Below are positions 41,227-50,576 of a stretch of 64,000 nucleotides of DNA, in pieces. Location: the NCBI RefSeq assembly GCF_017329565.1, contig NZ_JAFMTT010000012.1; one strand, given 5' to 3'. Both the position numbers and the translations under genes were made by a program. Under the pieces are notes generated by a model that did no database searches, had not been told where the DNA came from, and saw only the letters and a program-made list of their open reading frames with translations. The first letter of the stretch is position 1. The number at the start of each line of letters is the position of its first letter. This DNA comes from Alicyclobacillus mali. Its GTDB lineage: Bacteria > Bacillota > Bacilli > Alicyclobacillales > Alicyclobacillaceae.

Positions 41227-42146
41227 TTTGCATCCCTCTCCGACAAGACATAGAAAATCGACACCAAAAATAGCATTATGACAAAGATAATGAACAGCTG
41301 CACGGATGCGTGGCCGAAATCCGTCTGATTAAATGCAACATCGGCGACGTGAAGACTTAAAAACTGGGTGGCAACACCGGGACCGCCACCGGTCATGGAG
41401 TAAACCTGATCAAAGATGCGAAACGCATCAATCACTCGCAAAATGACGGCTACCATCAGTGTTTGCCGCAACAATGGCAATGTGATTTTGACGAAGCGTT
41501 GCCATGCGTTCGCGCCGTCGACCAGCGCCGCCTCGAACGGTTCTTCCGGGAGGGCCTGAAGACCCGCCAAGATGATCAGAAACAGAAAGGGTATCCACAT
41601 CCAAAAATCCATGATGATAACCGCAGCCACAGCTCCTTTATTGGTTCCCAACCAATCTACAGGCTTTAACCCCATCGCCACCTCCATGGCGTCCGCGACC
41701 CCAAAGTTGGGCAAAAAGATCAACTTCCATATTATACCTGTAACAAGAGGCATCACAATAAAGGGCAAGATCGCTACTGTGCGCAGCATCCCTCCGATGA
41801 TCCCGGTAATTTGCGAATAAACGAGAGCTAACCCCACGCTTAATACAAGCTCGATAGGAATAGCGATTACTGAGTAGATAAGCGTCCTCCCGAGCGAAGC
41901 CCAGAACGATACATCATGAAACACGTCACTCCAGTTCTCTATGCCTACGTACCCTGTCGCACGCCCATACATGTAACCTTCGAACGTGCTGTGTAGCGCA
42001 TAGACAATCGGATAGACGAAAAGCAAAAGCAAAAGGACGAACATCGGGATCAACAAAACATATTTGAACATCTCTTTCCTGCGGACACGAGGTCGTGGAC
42101 GGATTGCAAAAGTTACTCTAGGCTTGACCTCATCCTTCACAGCCAC
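41223..42146 (-). CDS. Carbohydrate ABC transporter permease, MalF type
   Basis: About 307 residues with six transmembrane segments, the first being YVLLIPMFVLLLLLFVYPIV. The EAA loop is EEPFEAALVDGANAWQRFVK, followed by ITLPLLRQTL. The start is one of three near in-frame GTG codons after GAGGAGGT; 42146 (spacing six) is preferred over 42152. It is co-transcribed between the binding-protein gene and the MalG-type gene. Substrate unassigned. Confidence 0.92.
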   Translation of the reverse strand: MAVKDEVKPRVTFAIRPRPRVRRKEMFKYVLLIPMFVLLLLLFVYPIVYALHSTFEGYMYGRATGYVGIENWSDVFHDVSFWASLGRTLIYSVIAIPIELVLSVGLALVYSQITGIIGGMLRTVAILPFIVMPLVTGIIWKLIFLPNFGVADAMEVAMGLKPVDWLGTNKGAVAAVIIMDFWMWIPFLFLIILAGLQALPEEPFEAALVDGANAWQRFVKITLPLLRQTLMVAVILRVIDAFRIFDQVYSMTGGGPGVATQFLSLHVADVAFNQTDFGHASVQLFIIFVIMLFLVSIFYVLSERDAK

Positions 42147-42197
42147 ACTCACACCTCCTCAGGAAGGGCACCTCGCGGTGCCCAGTCGTCTTCCGCA

Positions 42198-43550
42198 TTA
42201 CTGACTCAAATGATGCTCTTTCATATACTGGTTGATTTGTTGTGCAGCAGAGCTCAACGCCTGTTGCGGTGTTACTTTCCCTTCCTCAGCCTGCACGATT
42301 TCCGTTCCTAAAACAGTCTCCACCTCCGGCCAAGCCGGAGTACGTGGCCTCATATGGCCGATTTTGAAAGAGCGTTCGACCACGGTATAGTAAGGCCACT
42401 TGGCATCCAACGCCGGATTCGTAATCACAGACTCTAAAGTCGGTACGTCCAGTCCATCCTTTGCATACTGCATCTGCTGTTGTTCAGCGCTAATCCACTT
42501 GAGAAACTCGAATGCTTGCTGCGGATGAGGTGCATTTTTGGGTATACCGAGTGACCAAACTCCCACTTCCGGAGCCTGTCTAACGTGTCCTCCTACATAA
42601 TTTCCAGGAACAAGAGTCACTTTCACATCCGACGGCATCTCCGGAGCCCACCCGCTGGGCCAAACCAACGCGGCCGCTGTCTTCCCTTGCTGCATGTATG
42701 CACCAACCTGGTTTGCGCCAAACGAGGTTTGACCAGATGGACCTTGATGATAAAGCAACAACCATTCTTTCAATGCCGCTAGCGCTTGAGGTGTGCTCAA
42801 CGCTGAAGTCCAATTCTTGTTGAAATAATCCCCACCAAATGCCCACAATATAGGACTGAAGTCGGCAACAGAGTCGTTCCCGCCATCACCACGGAGAACA
42901 AAACCGTATTGTCCCTCAGTCGGATGATAAGACGCTTGGGCTAACTTGTTTATGTCTGCCCAGGTCAACTGACCCGGATTCGCGTGAATGCCCGCATCTT
43001 TCAACATTTTGGTGTTGTAGAAGAGCGTAAGAACGTTCCCTGTCACAGGCACACCATAGTACCTCTGCGGTCCCGTCGTTCCAACCGGCGCATTGTATGG
43101 AGGAGACGGGGGCCAAAGGTCTACCTGCACAGCTCCTTTCATGAAGCCCGTCGGCGTATAGTGGAACGTAGAAAGCGGATACAAATATCCCCCCCCAGCA
43201 AATGTGGGCATCCAAGGATCATCCATAAAGAACAGATCGTACGTCCCAACCCGAGAGGATGCTGAAACAAGCTCTTTGGAGAACAAGTCGTCATAGGACA
43301 ACTTCACGAAATTAATGTGTATGCCCGTCTGTTTCTCAAATTCAGGGGCTAATTTTGCTATATCATCCGCCTCAGGACCGCTAAAAATGGCGATATTAAG
43401 TGTTGTTTTTGACACGGACGCATTCTCTTGCGGATCCGATGCTTGAGAAGGATTCGCGGTGCCACACCCCGTGACGGAAAGTGTAATAAGGGAGAATCCA
43501 AGTAACATAATCCACATCTTTTTCGCGCCTTTGGTTTCGCTTGTCATCAT
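42198..43550 (-). CDS. Extracellular solute-binding lipoprotein of a sugar ABC transporter
   Basis: A family-1 solute-binding protein of about 450 residues. Signal peptide MWIMLLGFSLITLSVTGCG ends in a lipobox Cys, so the mature protein is lipid-anchored on the outer face. The mature part begins LNIAIFSGPEADDIAKLAPE and contains the PNGAPH-like hinge of the family (SLGIPKNAPHPQQAFEFLKW). Start ATG at 43550 or the next ATG, after GAGTGGGGGTAC. It is the first gene after the internal promoter at 43.7 kb. It would capture a sugar or inositol compound for the two downstream permeases. Confidence 0.92.
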   Translation of the reverse strand: MMTSETKGAKKMWIMLLGFSLITLSVTGCGTANPSQASDPQENASVSKTTLNIAIFSGPEADDIAKLAPEFEKQTGIHINFVKLSYDDLFSKELVSASSRVGTYDLFFMDDPWMPTFAGGGYLYPLSTFHYTPTGFMKGAVQVDLWPPSPPYNAPVGTTGPQRYYGVPVTGNVLTLFYNTKMLKDAGIHANPGQLTWADINKLAQASYHPTEGQYGFVLRGDGGNDSVADFSPILWAFGGDYFNKNWTSALSTPQALAALKEWLLLYHQGPSGQTSFGANQVGAYMQQGKTAAALVWPSGWAPEMPSDVKVTLVPGNYVGGHVRQAPEVGVWSLGIPKNAPHPQQAFEFLKWISAEQQQMQYAKDGLDVPTLESVITNPALDAKWPYYTVVERSFKIGHMRPRTPAWPEVETVLGTEIVQAEEGKVTPQQALSSAAQQINQYMKEHHLSQ

Positions 43551-43671
43551 GTACCCCCACTCTCCAATAAACACTATTACTTGACAGATACAATCAACCA
43601 ATAAACACATATTTCAATTCTTCAATTATGAGCGAATTCGCTTACACCCCCTCAAAAATCATTGTTGATTA

Positions 43672-43701
43672 ATTATATAGAATGACAAGCCCGAAGATCA
43701 A
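43672..43701 (-). promoter_or_regulatory. Promoter in front of the ABC-transporter half of the cluster
   Basis: On the minus strand TTGATC (43701-43696) and a perfect TATAAT (43677-43672) are separated by 18 bases. The region is AT-rich and is followed by AATTAATCAACAATGA. This fits a sigma-A promoter driving the binding-protein and permease genes independently of the iolA promoter. Confidence 0.6.
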
Positions 43702-43791
43702 CTAAACTCACGATAAGTTTATCAATAAATAATATTTATATGATCACAAGATGATATAACTATGATGATACTTACACCGAAGTTAGCCATC

Positions 43792-44661
43792 CTACTGGAA
43801 CAAGAAATGCTCTGACTTTCGACCTGAGCCAAATTCCTGAATCTTCAGGCGAACGACTTGGTAAATTGCTCGACTCCCTTGATGAAGAATTGTGTATGGT
43901 TCATAAATCTCGGGGTGACCGTCGATAAAGCCCTTCACTGCATCACGCCAAGCAATGAGACAGTCAGTATTCACATTGACTTTTGTATAACCAGATTGTA
44001 TAGCCTCAGCCAAGGAGTCGCCTGATATTCCCGAGCCCCCATGCAGAACCAAGGGCGTAGGTACCCGTCTTGCGATGCTCCGTAACACCGCGAAGTCAAT
44101 GTTGGGATTTTCATAAAATCCGTGAACTGAACCCAAAGCCGCCGCCAAAGCATCTACACCCGTCCTACTGACAAACTCGACGCACTCGTCTGGGTCTGCG
44201 TTGCGCATCTCTGAAGCTTCACCGTCTTCCATCCCTCCCACTCGTCCGACCTCACCTTCAACCGAAACCTTATGAGCGTGCGCGTATTCGACGACGCGAC
44301 TTGTCACTTTTACATTTTCCTCAAAAGGCAAATGAGACCCGTCAATCATGACCGATGTAAATCCCGCGTCGACAGCCTCAGCACAGCGCTCAAACGTGTG
44401 AGCATGGTCCAAATGGAGCACACACGGTATAGTGACTTTAAAGCGATTCATGTATGCTACGGTTGTCTGATAAATCGCCCGAAATCCACCGAGGTAATCT
44501 ACTAGCCTATCGGACACGCCTAGAATGACCGGTGCACGCTCTTCTTCAGCCGCTGTAAGCACCCCTTCCAACCACTCGAATCCATTTATATTAAATTGTC
44601 CTATAGCATAATTCCCATTCTTTGCCTCTCTCAAGAGGGGATTCATTGAGATGAGACCCAT
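43792..44661 (-). CDS. iolJ: Class II aldolase IolJ-like (2-deoxy-5-keto-gluconate-6-phosphate aldolase)
   Basis: A 289-residue class II (metal-dependent) fructose-bisphosphate-aldolase-family protein. The zinc ligands are in PCVLHLDHAHTFERCAEAVD (His pair), LGSVHGFYENPNIDF and LVLHGGSGISGDSLAEAIQS. In the inositol pathway IolJ cleaves the deoxy-keto-gluconate phosphate to dihydroxyacetone phosphate and malonate semialdehyde. Start ATG at 44661 after GTGAGGTG. Its position after iolG and sequence similarity to FBA-like aldolases support IolJ; a generic tagatose/fructose aldolase is possible. Confidence 0.85.
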   Translation of the reverse strand: MGLISMNPLLREAKNGNYAIGQFNINGFEWLEGVLTAAEEERAPVILGVSDRLVDYLGGFRAIYQTTVAYMNRFKVTIPCVLHLDHAHTFERCAEAVDAGFTSVMIDGSHLPFEENVKVTSRVVEYAHAHKVSVEGEVGRVGGMEDGEASEMRNADPDECVEFVSRTGVDALAAALGSVHGFYENPNIDFAVLRSIARRVPTPLVLHGGSGISGDSLAEAIQSGYTKVNVNTDCLIAWRDAVKGFIDGHPEIYEPYTILHQGSRAIYQVVRLKIQEFGSGRKSEHFLFQ

Positions 44662-44806
44662 ATCAGAACACACCTCACTTCGCATCGAATGAATACATAA
44701 AAATCCCATAAACCATATAATCTACATAGCCAGCAACATGAGATGAAGGTTAATGCACAACACAGTGGACTAGCCCTCTGATTCTCGCGTGTCTGCGCAA
44801 AGCCTG

Positions 44807-45847
44807 TTACTCTCGTTGATTACCATTATTTCTAATAAAACCTATAGTTAGATCCTTTTGGACTGAAATTGTCACCCACTCATCCCTCCCCTGTGCAGAA
44901 ACACAAGCTTGCCCTACCATTGTTGCGACATATCCGTCAAACGAGCTAGGCCCTGAGGGCTCCGCTCCCCGTGCAACATGATCTATGAAGTCCTGCAACT
45001 CAGCGTCATAAGCGTCCGAAAAGCGGAACCTCCAGTCCTGCATGACCGGCTGTGCATGCAATCCGGCATGACGTATGTCCACGGCTTGAGGAGAAGCAAG
45101 CGATACCACCCCGTCCTCACACACGACCTCGCATTGAATGTCGTAGCCGTACTGGCAATTCACGAACACTTCCGCCGTAATCACTACGCCCGACTGTGTG
45201 ACAAGGTTGAAAATTTGCGGATCCTGGAGACCTGAGGGCGCATGTCTCGTGGTTTTCGGATACAACACCTGCACGCAGGTGTAGTCGTCGCCTAGTAGCC
45301 ATCGAGTGACATCCAACTCGTGAATCAACGTGTCAAGAACGGCCATGTCGGTCGTGTAACGGTGATCTACACACGCGTTCCGATGTACACACCGCACCAT
45401 CAGCGGCGCCCCGTAACGACCGCTCTCGATCTCCCGTTTCAATGTCACATAGCTCGCGTCGTACCGGCGCATGAAGCCCACCTGCACCAGGCGCTTTCCC
45501 ATACGTGCTTCCGCTTCGACAATCCGCAGGCAACCGTCGACCGTCGTCGCCAGTGGCTTCTCGACAAACACGTATTTCCCTGCGGCGATGGCCTTTAGCA
45601 CACTGCCTTCGTGGGCTGGCCCCCAACTCGTGACGATGACGGCATCAACTGATGAATCTTGTAAAATTTCGTCCTCCGAGTCGCACAACTGTGCATCTAG
45701 CTCGAGAGCTTCAATGCAATGCCGAGCCGCATCCAACGAAATATCCGTAACGGCCACCACTTTACCGCCCGACAAGCGCTTCTCCACACGTCGAATGTGC
45801 TCTTGTCCGATCGCGCCCGTTCCGATCACGCCAAACCTTACCGTCAC
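44807..45847 (-). CDS. iolG: Inositol 2-dehydrogenase
   Basis: A 346-residue Gfo/Idh/MocA dehydrogenase that oxidises myo-inositol to 2-keto-myo-inositol with NAD+. The Rossmann motif is FGVIGTGAIGQEHIRRVEKR, the EKP motif is GKYVFVEKPLATTVDGCLRI, and LDTLIHELDVTRWLLGDDYT supplies the catalytic Asp/His. Start is taken as GTG at 45847, nine bases after AAGGAG; the ATG three codons earlier is too close to that site. It follows iolE in the operon. Complete and normal length. Confidence 0.92.
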   Translation of the reverse strand: MTVRFGVIGTGAIGQEHIRRVEKRLSGGKVVAVTDISLDAARHCIEALELDAQLCDSEDEILQDSSVDAVIVTSWGPAHEGSVLKAIAAGKYVFVEKPLATTVDGCLRIVEAEARMGKRLVQVGFMRRYDASYVTLKREIESGRYGAPLMVRCVHRNACVDHRYTTDMAVLDTLIHELDVTRWLLGDDYTCVQVLYPKTTRHAPSGLQDPQIFNLVTQSGVVITAEVFVNCQYGYDIQCEVVCEDGVVSLASPQAVDIRHAGLHAQPVMQDWRFRFSDAYDAELQDFIDHVARGAEPSGPSSFDGYVATMVGQACVSAQGRDEWVTISVQKDLTIGFIRNNGNQRE

Positions 45848-45882
45848 TGTTCCCATCTCCTTGTCGCGCGTTTGCTCAGTTC

Positions 45883-46785
45883 TTAGCTGCGATCGCACAA
45901 GCCTTTAACCAACTCGTCAACATACCGCTTGGCTCTGAGGGCATACTCCAGGGGGTGGGCTCGTGCCGGATCCTGCTCCGCTTCAATTACAATCCATCCT
46001 TGGTAGCCGAAGTCATGCAGCTTCCTAAACACCTGTACGAAGTCGATACATCCGTCACCGGGGACCGTAAAGATGCCGTCCAAGACGCACTTCAGAAACG
46101 GATGGTGCTTCTTACGGCACGCCGCCAGTACGTCACGCCGAACGTCTTTAAAGTGCACGTGGCGAATGCGAGCACCGTGGAGCGCGAGCACAGTCAGAAC
46201 ATCCTCATCGGAAGCAAACAGATGGCCCGTGTCGTACAGCAGATGCACAGTCTCGGGGTCCGTGCGCCTCATCAGCGTGTCAATCTCGTCGCGAGTCTGA
46301 ATTCCTGTTCCGAGGTGAGGATGGTACACAAGCATAAGTCCGTATTCTTTTGCGGTCGCGCCCAACCGATTGAGACCATTGACCAACGTATCCCATTCAT
46401 CCGCCGTAAACTTCGGCTTGTGGTCGAATACACCAAGTTTCAGTCCCTGCACACTGTGAGTCTGTTCTGATACCACCGCAACATCCGCCCGGAGCGCCGC
46501 CAACCGCGCACAGTGCCGCCGAAACGCCGCGTCCACGCGCTCGAAACCGTCTTGGAGCAAGTAAGAACTGAACCACTGCCCGGCGACATCAAGCCCTCTC
46601 AGTTCGAGCTCTCGCCTCAAAACTTCCGGTTCGGGAAAGAACCCCCCGACCTCCGTGCCCTCAAAACCCGCCACTGCCATGTCACTCAGTACGTGTCCCA
46701 GCGAGTGTTCCGCGCCCAACTCTGGCATGTCGTCATTTCGCCAGCCGATGGGGGAAATGCCCCATCGAATCCCTTCAACGCTCAC
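45883..46785 (-). CDS. iolE: Inosose (2-keto-myo-inositol) dehydratase
   Basis: A 300-residue xylose-isomerase-like dehydratase. It begins VSVEGIRWGISPIGWRNDDM and has LSDMAVAGFEGTEVGGFFPE, LMLVYHPHLGTGIQTRDEID (metal-binding His), VHLLYDTGHLFASDEDV and HVHFKDVRRDVL, then YQGWIVIEAEQDPARAHPLE, all hallmarks of IolE. It converts 2-keto-myo-inositol to the trihydroxycyclohexanedione that IolD hydrolyses. Start GTG at 46785 after GGAGGG; an in-frame ATG at 46803 overlaps the iolD stop. Complete. Confidence 0.92.
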   Translation of the reverse strand: MSVEGIRWGISPIGWRNDDMPELGAEHSLGHVLSDMAVAGFEGTEVGGFFPEPEVLRRELELRGLDVAGQWFSSYLLQDGFERVDAAFRRHCARLAALRADVAVVSEQTHSVQGLKLGVFDHKPKFTADEWDTLVNGLNRLGATAKEYGLMLVYHPHLGTGIQTRDEIDTLMRRTDPETVHLLYDTGHLFASDEDVLTVLALHGARIRHVHFKDVRRDVLAACRKKHHPFLKCVLDGIFTVPGDGCIDFVQVFRKLHDFGYQGWIVIEAEQDPARAHPLEYALRAKRYVDELVKGLCDRS

Positions 46786-46802
46786 AGCTAGCCCTCCAGC
46801 CA

Positions 46803-48713
46803 TTAGTACATCTTGGCTTCCTTGGCCATCTCCTTGTGCTTCGCGGTGGCTAAGACCACTTTCGGATTTGCAGCCGCTTCAGGAACCCCTACATTCCACC
46901 AGTTTAGATACCCTTTCGTCATCGTCTTGGGCAGCACCTTAATTTCGATGAGTGTTGAAACGTCATCCTCAACTGCTTCATGTATAGCCTGTTCCAATTC
47001 CTCCAGCGTTCGCACGCGGTACGCCTTGGCCCCATAGCCCTCCGCAACTTTCACATAATCGATGTTCATCACACGACCGTCGCGATCGCGGAACTCGCAG
47101 CCGTAACTTGGCATCCCGTGTTCCATTTGCAAGTTGCTGATACAACCAAAACCCGAATTATCAAACACTACCACGTTGATTTTGTATCCATGCTGCAAGG
47201 CCGTGACCAGTTCCGAGTGCAACATGAGGAATGAACCGTCACCAACTAGCGAATACACTTCACGATCCGGTTCCGCCAGCTTAGCTCCGAGCGCCCCTGC
47301 GATTTCATATCCCATGCAGGAATATCCGTACTCGACGTGATAGCCGTTAGCTGCATCCGTATGCCAAAGGCGCTGCAGGTCCCCAGGAAGCGATCCAGCT
47401 GCACCAACGATCACACTATTGACTGGAACAGCACGGTTCAAGGCGAGCAGAGCTGCGGTTTGTGTGAGTTCCGTGCCTAATGCGTCAGCATACTCATTCA
47501 TCTCTTTCTGACTAAACTGTCCTTCAATCTCCGGCGTGAAGCCTTCGCGCTTAAATCGAACCTTTTCCAAGCGCTCGCGCTCTGCCCACCACTTATCACG
47601 AATACGCGCGATTTGGTCTCCGTAGTTGCTCCGATAATCGCCCAATTGATCTGCAATCGCCTTCAACGCCGCTTTGGCATCGGCCACGACCTGTGCACCG
47701 TCCATCTTGTAAGTCTGCATACGGTTCACGTTAATATTGAGAAATGCCGCTTGTGGCCAGGCAAACGCCGTCTTCGAGGATGTAGTGAAGTCCGTGTAGC
47801 GAGTACCCACGCCGATGATTAAGTCGGCCTGAGCCGCGATCTCGTTCGCCGCACGAGTCCCGGTAACGCCAATGCCGCCAAGATTGTTTTCGAAGGAACT
47901 AGGCACCGTGGACTTACCGGCCTGCGTCTCGGCCAACGGAATTTGGTGTTTGCGCGATAATTCCATTAATACCTCGGCAGCTCCGGAATATTTGGCACCG
48001 CCCCCGACGATAATCAGAGGGCGCCGACTTTTCCGAATCAGCGATATGGCCTGGTTCAGTTCGCGTTCTGTAGGCGTTCGGCGTTCCAGATAGTGCACGC
48101 GTTTGTTGAAGAACCGCTCATCGAAGTCGAAAGCCTCACCTTGAACATCCTGACAAATACATAAAGTCACTGGTCCTGCAAGCGCTGGATTCGTCAGCAC
48201 CTCAAATGCGCGAATTAGGCTGGACATCAGTTGCTGAGGACGTGTGATACGATCCCAGTAACGCGAGACAGGGCGCAGGCTGTCGTTCGTGGTGATGGCT
48301 ACACTGTACTCCTGCTCGATTTGCTGCAAAACCGGGTCTGGTTGGCGCGAGGCAAATGTGTCCGACGGCAACATGAGTACCGGAATGTTGTTCGCCATCG
48401 CAGTGGCTGCGGCCGTCACCAAGTTTGCCGAGCCAGGACCGACTGACGTCGTGACCGCCCAAATTTTTCTCCGCAACGACTGGCGGGCAAATGCGACAGC
48501 GGCGTGTGCCATGCCTTGTTCGTTTTTCCCTTGAATCACCTGAAGTCGCCCCGGGTTTTCTTGCAGGGCCTGGCCAATACCAAGCACATTTCCGTGCCCA
48601 AAGATGTGGAACACACCCGTGACAAACGGAATCTCTTCGCCGTCCGTCCACAGATACTGTTGATTGAGAAATCGAACCAAGGCTTGCGCCGTCGTCAATC
48701 GAACCGTCTTCAT
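46803..48713 (-). CDS. iolD: 3D-(3,5/4)-trihydroxycyclohexane-1,2-dione hydrolase
   Basis: A 636-residue thiamine-diphosphate enzyme of the acetolactate-synthase fold, which opens the inositol-derived ring. It has the Glu-containing ThDP site GKNEQGMAHAAVAFARQSLR near residue 65 and SVGPGSANLVTAAATAMANN. The Mg/ThDP motif VGDGSFLMLHSELVTALQHG is followed by NVVVFDNSGFGCI. Start ATG at 48713 after AGGTGA; the gene lies 10 bases after iolC. Length and motifs are normal. Its position between iolC and iolE fits the standard iol order. Confidence 0.95.
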   Translation of the reverse strand: MKTVRLTTAQALVRFLNQQYLWTDGEEIPFVTGVFHIFGHGNVLGIGQALQENPGRLQVIQGKNEQGMAHAAVAFARQSLRRKIWAVTTSVGPGSANLVTAAATAMANNIPVLMLPSDTFASRQPDPVLQQIEQEYSVAITTNDSLRPVSRYWDRITRPQQLMSSLIRAFEVLTNPALAGPVTLCICQDVQGEAFDFDERFFNKRVHYLERRTPTERELNQAISLIRKSRRPLIIVGGGAKYSGAAEVLMELSRKHQIPLAETQAGKSTVPSSFENNLGGIGVTGTRAANEIAAQADLIIGVGTRYTDFTTSSKTAFAWPQAAFLNINVNRMQTYKMDGAQVVADAKAALKAIADQLGDYRSNYGDQIARIRDKWWAERERLEKVRFKREGFTPEIEGQFSQKEMNEYADALGTELTQTAALLALNRAVPVNSVIVGAAGSLPGDLQRLWHTDAANGYHVEYGYSCMGYEIAGALGAKLAEPDREVYSLVGDGSFLMLHSELVTALQHGYKINVVVFDNSGFGCISNLQMEHGMPSYGCEFRDRDGRVMNIDYVKVAEGYGAKAYRVRTLEELEQAIHEAVEDDVSTLIEIKVLPKTMTKGYLNWWNVGVPEAAANPKVVLATAKHKEMAKEAKMY

Positions 48714-48723
48714 TCCTGTTCAC

Positions 48724-49713
48724 CTAACCTCTTGATCGCTCGGAGTATTCCTGCAGAAAGTGGTCGATCTCGTCCTTCGTCGGCATGGCTTCGGACGAGC
48801 TGTGCCGACTCACCACGAGGGCTGCGGCCGCACTCCCCATGGTGAGAGCAGTTTCAACATCCTCGCCTTGAAGCAGCGCGTACAACAGCCCCGACGCGTA
48901 GGCATCGCCTGCGCCAAATGTCTTCAGAACCTGGGTATGGAACGCCGGCGCGCTATACACTCGTCCATCGCGGTGGTACGCAGCGGAGCCTTGTACCCCG
49001 CGCTTGACGACTACGAGCTTCGGAAGAAATTCGAATAGCGCTTTCACCGTCGCCTCGTCCGAGCCCGGACGCCCCTCGAGAATGTCAAATTCCTCGCGAG
49101 TGCCGATTACGATGTCCGACAATCTCGCCAGCAATCTGTAATAAACCTCCGTCTCATAGGGGGAGCGCCAGGAATACGCACGGTAATCGAGTTCAAACAC
49201 CACGGCCACCTGGTTCCTCCGCGCTAGTTCGACTGCGCGAAATGCCGCCTCACGTGACGGACTCTTTGCTAAAGCTGTCCCGGAGATCAGCAGGACCTTC
49301 GAAGATGCTATATAGTTCTCATCCATTTCTTCAGGCTTGATATACAAATCGGCGACTTCGTCGCGGTATAACAGAATGCTGCACTCCGTGGGGCTCTTGA
49401 TTTCCGTGAACGCCAGCCCGATCTTGTGTCCCTCTTGATCAAAAACGAGGTGCGATGTGTCCACGCCCACTTGGTTCAAGTATGAGACCACAAATTTCCC
49501 CATGCCGTCATTGGAAACCTTGCCGATAAACCCAACGCGCAGGCCCAATCGCGCGGTACCGATCGCAATGTTGGCCGGACTCCCCCCAACGTACTTCGCG
49601 AACGTGCGCGTTTCTTCCAGCGGTCGGTTGTAGTCGACCGCATTCAGGTCAATGCACGCTCTTCCTAGGGCGATTACGTCGAAAGACCTGTCGGCGGGAA
49701 ACGCGATACTCAC
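48724..49713 (-). CDS. iolC: 5-dehydro-2-deoxygluconokinase
   Basis: A 329-residue PfkB/ribokinase-family kinase that phosphorylates 5-dehydro-2-deoxygluconate. FDVIALGRACIDLNAVDYNR at the start and YVGGSPANIAIGTARLGLRV follow the IolC pattern closely; the C-terminal LKTFGAGDAYASGLLYALLQ holds the catalytic Asp (GAGDAY). Start GTG at 49713 after AAGGGGG at eight-base spacing, which lines up with known IolC starts; an ATG 39 bases upstream overlaps iolB and is less likely. Complete. Confidence 0.93.
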   Translation of the reverse strand: MSIAFPADRSFDVIALGRACIDLNAVDYNRPLEETRTFAKYVGGSPANIAIGTARLGLRVGFIGKVSNDGMGKFVVSYLNQVGVDTSHLVFDQEGHKIGLAFTEIKSPTECSILLYRDEVADLYIKPEEMDENYIASSKVLLISGTALAKSPSREAAFRAVELARRNQVAVVFELDYRAYSWRSPYETEVYYRLLARLSDIVIGTREEFDILEGRPGSDEATVKALFEFLPKLVVVKRGVQGSAAYHRDGRVYSAPAFHTQVLKTFGAGDAYASGLLYALLQGEDVETALTMGSAAAALVVSRHSSSEAMPTKDEIDHFLQEYSERSRG

Positions 49714-49730
49714 GTCGAGCGCCCCCTTCT

Positions 49731-50558
49731 TCACGCGCGTTTCAGAATCCATTCATGAGCGGGGTCGTTGTAGAATTTCCAGATTCGCACAGGCCCAGCC
49801 ATAACGTTGAGATAGTAGGAAGCATAGCCGTCTGGAACCCCGACCGGATGGTACCCACGGGGAACCAGCACGACGTCCCTGTGATGAACCACGAAGGTCT
49901 CATCGATATCCCGTTGATCAGTATAGACGCGTTGCAACACGAATCCCTGTGGAGGGTCGATTTCATGGTAATAAATCTCTTCCAGAAATGACTCGTCCGG
50001 CAAGGCATCGCGATCGTGCTTATGGGGTGGGTAGCTGGACCAGTGGCCACCCTCCGTGAACACTTCAACCACCAGCAAACGGTGCGCGTGCTGATCTTGA
50101 TCGGACAGAATGTTGTGCACTAGACGCTGATTCTGATATTTCCCCCGCCGTTCAACGCGGTTATCTTCGGCTCGAATCAAGCGCGGCGCATAGCCGCCCT
50201 CCGTCGTCGGCGCGTACGCGATCGCGATACTCAGGGAAGTACGCGCACGAACGCGAAAGGGGTGTCCGGCAGGGACGTACACGCTGTCCGTCGGTACGCG
50301 GTCAAACGGGCTGTTGCGCCGACCGAGGTTCTCGTAGGCGACACCGGACACCTTCACGTCCGCACGTCCAGCCAGCAGCACGACACACGACTCTCGATCA
50401 CGATGGTGTTCCTCGTACTCCACACCCTCTTTCAAATCGACAACGCGAAGACCTGTGTAGGCCATCTCTGTGGTGTCCCACGAAATATCGTGCAGCATCG
50501 TGATGGTGGATCCGCCCGCCGCATGACTCAACGGCCGTTTCAGAAGATTTGATTGCAT
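49731..50558 (-). CDS. iolB: 5-deoxy-glucuronate isomerase
   Basis: A 275-residue cupin-type isomerase. Metal-binding and cupin motifs include EEHHRDRESCVVLLAGRADV near residue 50, SSYPPHKHDRDALPDESFLE (His and Glu ligands) near 175 and EEIYYHEIDPPQGFVLQRVY. IolB converts 5-deoxy-glucuronate to 5-dehydro-2-deoxygluconate. Start ATG at 50558 with AAAGGATG upstream. It lies between iolA and iolC, with 18 bases to iolA and 17 to iolC. Complete. Confidence 0.92.
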   Translation of the reverse strand: MQSNLLKRPLSHAAGGSTITMLHDISWDTTEMAYTGLRVVDLKEGVEYEEHHRDRESCVVLLAGRADVKVSGVAYENLGRRNSPFDRVPTDSVYVPAGHPFRVRARTSLSIAIAYAPTTEGGYAPRLIRAEDNRVERRGKYQNQRLVHNILSDQDQHAHRLLVVEVFTEGGHWSSYPPHKHDRDALPDESFLEEIYYHEIDPPQGFVLQRVYTDQRDIDETFVVHHRDVVLVPRGYHPVGVPDGYASYYLNVMAGPVRIWKFYNDPAHEWILKRA

Positions 50559-50576
50559 GCAGCATCATCCTTTGCG

